DNA of 64,000 nucleotides from Sporobacter sp963675425 (GTDB taxonomy: Bacteria > Bacillota > Clostridia > Oscillospirales > Oscillospiraceae). Made by a program: the position numbers and the translations under genes. The notes beneath the pieces are model-generated. The model did no database searches. It was not told the DNA's origin and saw only the letters and a program-made list of their open reading frames with translations. The stretch lies in NCBI GenBank assembly GCA_963675425.1, contig OY776214.1, forward strand, positions 4,402,001-4,466,000, written 5' to 3'. Of the stretch, positions 59,930 to 64,000 are shown piece by piece; position 1 is the first letter of the stretch, and the number at the start of each line of letters is the position of its first letter.

Positions 59930-60045
59930 GCATCGTGCAAGCGTGCTTTCCCCCGGCAAGCCGCCCGCTCGAAATTGTCTCAGTAATGCAACGAAAACCG
60001 GGCTTTAGATGAAGATATCAACCAAATAGATTGGAGATGATGCAA

Positions 60046-60879
60046 TTGAAGAAAGGGCTTTTAGCCTGCGCCATCATTCTGGGTTTGGCCATGTGCGGAT
60101 GCGGGCTTGATGCCAATACCGGCAGGGAACCGGAAACCAGCCTGGCATCGCCGGTGTCCGACAGCCCAATGGACGCGTCAGCAGCCTTTACCCCTGAGAC
60201 GTTTACGTATGATGTGGAGGCCCGTAACTGGAACGACAGCGGCATTACCGTCAAGTACCCGATACTTGTCAACGTTAACAATCAGGATCATGCCGACAAA
60301 ATTAACGATATTATCATGAATGATATATCGGACCTGTTGAGCGGGCTGTCTGACATCGCGGCAGATGCGTCTTTCGCCTGTGACGGCGTCTATGACTGCG
60401 CGGCCCCCGATCCTGCAAATTTTGACGACCCCCTGCCCAAGGTTTTATCCATCTATTATCTCATTACATATTCCTCAGATTCTCTGGCGTACCCCGTGAA
60501 TCTGTACCACACGGTTTCAATATCCTTGGAGAACCCCTCGGCCATTGCGTTAAAAGACTTGTTCACCATTGACGAATCCTTTGTGGATTCCTTCATGTCG
60601 GGACTGTATACGCCGTACCGCGATGACCTTAACCTGGAAGCCGACCGTGTAAGCATTCCGGACCTCATTAATGAGCAGTATACAACCGAGGACCTGATCC
60701 GTGCCTTTTCAGGGCCAGCAGCCTCGTACTATCTGACCAGCCAGGGTATTATACTCAGCATACCTGTCCCCCACGCCCTTGGCGACCACCTGGAAATGGC
60801 CGTTAATTACGAGTATCTGGAACCGAGCATCAAACAGAATCATCCATTCTGGGACGGCTATATGTTTTTAGCCGAATAA
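60046..60879 (+). CDS. DUF3298/RsiV-like lipoprotein
   Basis: 277 residues from a TTG start; GGAG lies nine bases upstream, and the signal peptide (Lys-Lys-Gly-Leu-Leu-Ala-Cys-Ala-Ile...) with lipobox Met-Cys-Gly-Cys begins right there. The body matches DUF4163/DUF3298 as in RsiV: Lys-Tyr-Pro-Ile-Leu-Val, Asp-Lys-Ile-Asn-Asp-Ile-Ile, Leu-Lys-Asp-Leu-Phe, and Tyr-Leu-Thr-Ser-Gln-Gly-Ile-Ile-Leu-Ser-Ile-Pro-Val-Pro-His-Ala. No sigma factor gene lies beside it, so an anti-sigma role is not supported. Confidence 0.75.
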   Translation: MKKGLLACAIILGLAMCGCGLDANTGREPETSLASPVSDSPMDASAAFTPETFTYDVEARNWNDSGITVKYPILVNVNNQDHADKINDIIMNDISDLLSGLSDIAADASFACDGVYDCAAPDPANFDDPLPKVLSIYYLITYSSDSLAYPVNLYHTVSISLENPSAIALKDLFTIDESFVDSFMSGLYTPYRDDLNLEADRVSIPDLINEQYTTEDLIRAFSGPAASYYLTSQGIILSIPVPHALGDHLEMAVNYEYLEPSIKQNHPFWDGYMFLAE

Positions 60880-60884
60880 AAAAA

Positions 60885-60912
60885 ATCCCCTGCAATCAAC
60901 AAGGGCTTTTTT
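60885..60912 (+). terminator. Terminator of RsiV-like gene
   Basis: Short imperfect CCCCTG/CAAGGG stem followed by six T residues, directly after the stop. Confidence 0.55.
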
Positions 60913-60971
60913 GAGCTGTCCAAGGGGTGGTTCAGTAATCCATTATTCCGGAAGCTTCAAACTGTTATTCC

Positions 60972-61022
60972 AAAAAAGCATCTCCCGAAAGGTCTGCTGG
61001 ATCTTTCGGGAGATGCTTTTTT
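60972..61022. terminator. Strong bidirectional terminator
   Basis: A perfect 20-bp stem (AAAAAAGCATCTCCCGAAAG with its complement) and an 11-nt loop. The 392-base gap 60880-61271 holds this, the weaker hairpin before it, and AT-rich promoter-like sequence, but no gene. Confidence 0.75.
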
Positions 61023-61271
61023 GGTGGCCGCGCGAAGGCCCTATAAACAAGCAATTTTGAGGCCGCCCTATATTCAGTCGCGTGGTTAATATACTTGGAG
61101 CATATATTTCTTCAACAAAAACCATGTTCACAGCATGGTGTTAAAACAATAGAGCATATGTATAATTATTAAGAATTGGAAGTCATCAGGCAATGTTGTT
61201 GTATAAAATAAACAAATCGTTGAGATCGGATATGACAAAATATTTTTATATAAGTTTGAGGAGGGATTTTA

Positions 61272-63269
61272 ATGAACTGGCATGAGTATACGTGGCAGAC
61301 CGGGACGCTTCCCAAATGGCCGTACGAGATTAATTACGGGAAAGAGAACGTCGTGGAATCCGATGTGCTTGTCATTGGCGGCGGTGTGGCGGGATGCCGG
61401 GCGGCTATTGCGGCACGACAGCGCGGCGCTTCCGTCGTCGTGGCGGACCGCGGCTTCTCGAAGAGGAGCGGCGCCGGCGGTGCCGGCGTTGACCACTGGC
61501 ACGGCGCGGTATTGAACCCCTGCAGCAAGGTTACGCCCAGAATGTACTCGGAAGCGGCAATGGATACCACCGACGGATACACGAACGGTTTGGCGCGCTA
61601 TATCATCGGAAAAGAGGGCTATGATACGCTGCTTGAGGTCGAAAAAATGGGCGTCCAGATCCGGGACGAGGACGATGAGTATAAGGGCAGCATATTCCGG
61701 GACGACGAAACGAAGCTCATGTTTGCCTATGACCTTGAAAACAAGCATTGTCTGCGCATCTACGGTTATAATATCAAGCCGTGTGTAGACCGTGAAATGC
61801 GCCGCCTTGGCGCCGTGGTCTATGACCGCATTTGTATAACCTCCCTTCTCAACGAGGGCGGAAAGCGCGGTGCGCGCGTCATCGGCGCGACGGGTGTTAA
61901 CGACAGAACCGGCGAGTTTTACATATTCAAGTCTAAGGCCGTTATCATAAGCACCGGCACGGGCTCAAGGCTCTGGGGCTTTGCCCCGGAACTTACGGGA
62001 AGCTCGGCTATGAGCGATCTCAACCAGTCCGGCCTGGGGCATACGATTGGCTGGCGCGCCGGCGCAGAGCTTATTATGATGGAGCAGGGCGGACCAAACC
62101 GTCTGTCCGGCTTTGGATACGCACCCTACAGCACCGGCAATGACAATAACACCTACCAAGGCGTACGGGTTGTGGACAAGAACGGCAAGGAGGTTTATTA
62201 CGCCAACGCCAAGGGCGAGCTTGCCATGGATGAGGAAAGCATATTCAAACCCGCTGAGGAAGGCTCCTTTATCATCGGGCACGGCATCGCTCTCGACCAC
62301 GGGCGCAAGAAAAAGTATTCCATTGGCTGGACGGACCCGGATCTTTGGAAGAAGATACAGGCCGGCGAATACGAAATGCCGTTCTATGTTGATTGGCCGG
62401 GCATGAGCGAGAGCTCCCGCAATATCGTATTTAAGCTGATGCTCGCGCACGAGGGGAAATGCCGCGTGCCGATCTATAAAAACTTCACCGCCTGGGGTTT
62501 TGATCCCGATAAAGATTTGCTCCAGTTCCCGGTCCAGGATTACAGCAAGTATTCGCTCGATATGTCCTGGGGCGGTCCGGATAAAACGCCGCCAAACTGG
62601 CGCAGCGGCGGCGGCGGTTATCTGGTAGACTGGCGTCTTCAAACGTCGCTGCCAGGCCTTTTCGCGGCCGGAACCGGCCCGCTGCCGAGCCAGGGCTGCC
62701 ATGGCGAGTCGCACACAGCGGGGCGCTATGCCGGAAGGCAGGCTGCCGTTTTTGCCGGTAAGAACAGCCTTGTCGAGCCGGACCCCGACCAGCTCTCCCG
62801 CGAGAAGGAGCGCGTCTATGCGCCCGTAAAAGCCAACGGTGATATTGGCTGGAAGGAGCTCAATTACGCTGTTGCACGGATTATGCAGGATTACTGCGGG
62901 GCGTATAAGACGGAGTACACGCTTGACATGGGTATCCGCAGAATGAACGACCTGCTCGAAACGGAAGGTCAGCGCATGTACGCGGCGAATCCGCACGAGC
63001 TCGCGCGGGCCGCAGAGAGCCTGTCTCTGGGAGATCTTGGAATTGCCTACATGGAGGCGGCCAAAGCGCGTAAGGCGAGCTGCGAGGTCCTTAATTTCTT
63101 CCGCAACGATTACCCGGAGGACACGGAGGGCTGGCACACGTGGGTCGCAATCTGCCAGGACGAAAACGGCGCAAAGTCGCGTAAGGTGCCGGTTGACTAT
63201 TATCTTCGGGAGCCGTACGCATCTGACCTTGAGGAAAACTACCAGCGTTACGCTGAGATTGAATCGTAA
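61272..63269 (+). CDS. FAD-dependent oxidoreductase, AprA/FrdA-like
   Basis: 665 residues. FAD motif Val-Ile-Gly-Gly-Gly-Val-Ala-Gly-Cys at residues ~34-42, then Ser-Gly-Ala-Gly-Gly-Ala-Gly-Val-Asp-His-Trp; C-terminal helical domain as in the fumarate reductase/adenylylsulfate reductase alpha family. A two-cluster ferredoxin gene follows 24 bases later, the AprA-AprB layout. No sulfate-reduction gene is near, so it is more likely a catabolic enzyme of unknown substrate feeding or drawing electrons through the ferredoxin. GAGGAGG lies before the ATG. Confidence 0.82.
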   Translation: MNWHEYTWQTGTLPKWPYEINYGKENVVESDVLVIGGGVAGCRAAIAARQRGASVVVADRGFSKRSGAGGAGVDHWHGAVLNPCSKVTPRMYSEAAMDTTDGYTNGLARYIIGKEGYDTLLEVEKMGVQIRDEDDEYKGSIFRDDETKLMFAYDLENKHCLRIYGYNIKPCVDREMRRLGAVVYDRICITSLLNEGGKRGARVIGATGVNDRTGEFYIFKSKAVIISTGTGSRLWGFAPELTGSSAMSDLNQSGLGHTIGWRAGAELIMMEQGGPNRLSGFGYAPYSTGNDNNTYQGVRVVDKNGKEVYYANAKGELAMDEESIFKPAEEGSFIIGHGIALDHGRKKKYSIGWTDPDLWKKIQAGEYEMPFYVDWPGMSESSRNIVFKLMLAHEGKCRVPIYKNFTAWGFDPDKDLLQFPVQDYSKYSLDMSWGGPDKTPPNWRSGGGGYLVDWRLQTSLPGLFAAGTGPLPSQGCHGESHTAGRYAGRQAAVFAGKNSLVEPDPDQLSREKERVYAPVKANGDIGWKELNYAVARIMQDYCGAYKTEYTLDMGIRRMNDLLETEGQRMYAANPHELARAAESLSLGDLGIAYMEAAKARKASCEVLNFFRNDYPEDTEGWHTWVAICQDENGAKSRKVPVDYYLREPYASDLEENYQRYAEIES

Positions 63270-63293
63270 TCGAGTCATAAAGGAGGCTACATA

Positions 63294-63635
63294 ATGCACG
63301 CATATTCAATGCCAAGCCAGTCCGGGCCATGCCGGGTTCTGTCGTTTGACCCCGAGCGGTGCATCGGCTGCAATGCCTGCGTAAACGTCTGCCCGGACGA
63401 TGTTATGATACCGAATCCCGAGAAGGGCAAGGAGCCGATCGTGGTGTATGCCGAGGAGTGCTGGTTCTGCGGGGGCTGTGTTGAGGAGTGCCCGCACGAC
63501 GCGCTGACGCTGGTAGCGCCGGCAAAACAGCGGCTGTCAACCGTATGGATGCGCAAAGAGACCGGCAAGGAGTACCGCATCGGCATGAAGGATCCCCTGC
63601 CGCCGAATACGACGCCGCCGTCGGGAACCAGATAA
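63294..63635 (+). CDS. 2x[4Fe-4S] ferredoxin subunit
   Basis: 113 residues with Cys-Ile-Gly-Cys-Asn-Ala-Cys-x3-Cys-Pro and Cys-Trp-Phe-Cys-Gly-Gly-Cys-x3-Cys-Pro, two complete cluster motifs. The C-terminal ~40 residues form a basic, Pro-rich tail that may wrap around the flavoprotein as in AprB. It is the partner of the FAD gene before it. Confidence 0.85.
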   Translation: MHAYSMPSQSGPCRVLSFDPERCIGCNACVNVCPDDVMIPNPEKGKEPIVVYAEECWFCGGCVEECPHDALTLVAPAKQRLSTVWMRKETGKEYRIGMKDPLPPNTTPPSGTR

Positions 63636-63781
63636 CAAGCCCGGCGGAGCGGACAAACACATCACGTTCGTCAGGATTAAATTACGGAAGATTATCGGTA
63701 CACGCCTGATTATTAGATTCTCACAAATTAGGCGCTCTACATATCGGGCGGCCCATTATGAAATGGCATGGGAGGAGTAAA

Positions 63782-64000
63782 ATGCTCAGGTATATCATCA
63801 AGCGCCTCTTGCTGGTGATTCCCACCCTGCTGGGTATAACGATCGTGGTACAGTTATTCATTGTTATCACGCCGGGAGATCCTGCGAGATTATTGGCGGG
63901 CAATCAGGTCTCGGAAGAGGAGGTGGAAGCACTAAGGGAGGAAATGGGACTTAACGACCCGTTTATCGTACGGTATAGCGATTACATGAAGGACCTCTTG
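63782..64000 (+). CDS. Dipeptide/oligopeptide-type ABC permease (partial)
   Basis: The first 73 residues of a DppB/OppB-like permease, cut by the window end: Arg-Tyr-Ile-Ile-Lys-Arg-Leu-Leu-Leu-Val-Ile-Pro-Thr-Leu-Leu-Gly-Ile, then Pro-Gly-Asp-Pro-Ala and Leu-Arg-Glu-Glu-Met-Gly-Leu. GGAGG precedes the ATG. It probably belongs to a transport operon that continues downstream; whether it serves the FAD/ferredoxin pair is unknown. Confidence 0.88.
   Translation, partial: MLRYIIKRLLLVIPTLLGITIVVQLFIVITPGDPARLLAGNQVSEEEVEALREEMGLNDPFIVRYSDYMKDLL

Noticed and set aside
60046..60879. Anti-sigma factor RsiV
   Set aside because: The extracellular domain type matches, but the protein is a lipoprotein without a cytoplasmic sigma-binding region and no sigma factor gene is adjacent.
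1..64000. CRISPR arrays, tRNA or rRNA genes, prophage, insertion sequences
   Set aside because: Reading through the window I found no regularly spaced repeats with unique spacers, no cloverleaf-like clusters ending in CCA, and no transposase, integrase or phage structural proteins. A covariance-model scan would settle small RNAs.

Overview
The window looks like a chromosomal segment (roughly 50% GC by eye) of an anaerobic, spore-forming Firmicute of the Clostridia. Pointers are a Spo0A-type DNA-binding domain, three DUF4183 spore-surface-type domains in one protein plus a relative, GGAGG ribosome sites throughout, a long FtsA-like protein, and many ferredoxin, flavin and molybdopterin enzymes without oxygen-dependent ones. 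An aromatic-degrading clostridium is the best guess; the species cannot be fixed from sequence alone. I saw no rRNA, tRNA, CRISPR array, phage or transposase.

Layout. 1-2.9 kb: a small spore-type protein, an FAD oxidoreductase and a flavin reductase-like protein. 2.9-6.5 kb: a GHKL (AgrC-like) sensor kinase and a Spo0A-like response regulator on the minus strand, bracketing two tiny plus-strand genes that encode matching Trp-rich peptides of 14 and 15 residues, each with its own ribosome site and terminator. This is the strongest candidate for an undescribed system. 6.8-19.3 kb: a nonulosonic-acid (legionaminic/sialic type) glycosylation operon with NeuC/LegG, two Gfo/Idh oxidoreductases, NeuA, a Maf glycosyltransferase and a GT2-TPR protein. 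It is flanked on both sides by DUF4183 genes, and two biosynthetic genes (legB-like, neuB-like) are visibly decayed.

19.3-31.4 kb: a GPH transporter; an operon with an SCP2-fused molybdopterin transhydroxylase-like enzyme, its three-cluster ferredoxin subunit and a polyprenyl diphosphate synthase pair; a divergent LysR; a MenA-like prenyltransferase; a CPBP protease; FixC/FixX-like quinone-linked electron carriers; and a small ferredoxin-fold regulator. 31.5-33.9 kb: SfsA and a DUF389 membrane protein. 34-41.2 kb: a complete Liv/HAAT-type ABC importer (K, G, F, H, M), a UroD-family protein and a LysR.

41.6-50.9 kb: a LysR divergent from an operon that reads as a whole trihydroxybenzene pathway: cupin, phloroglucinol reductase (SDR), 3-hydroxyacyl dehydrogenase-type enzyme, cyclase-family dihydrophloroglucinol cyclohydrolase, BKACE-type triacetate lyase, and both subunits of pyrogallol-phloroglucinol transhydroxylase. 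The two LysR/transhydroxylase loci are paralogous and share the promoter-region motif ATAATGGAAAT-N18-CTATAA. 51-60.9 kb: an FtsA-like ATPase, a convergent kinase/regulator pair, DUF2442, an SLH protein and three lipoproteins. 61.3-64 kb: an FAD subunit with a 2x[4Fe-4S] ferredoxin, then the start of a Dpp/Opp-type permease cut by the window end.

Start codons were re-chosen by ribosome-site position and alignment between paralogues; many differ from the longest open frame.
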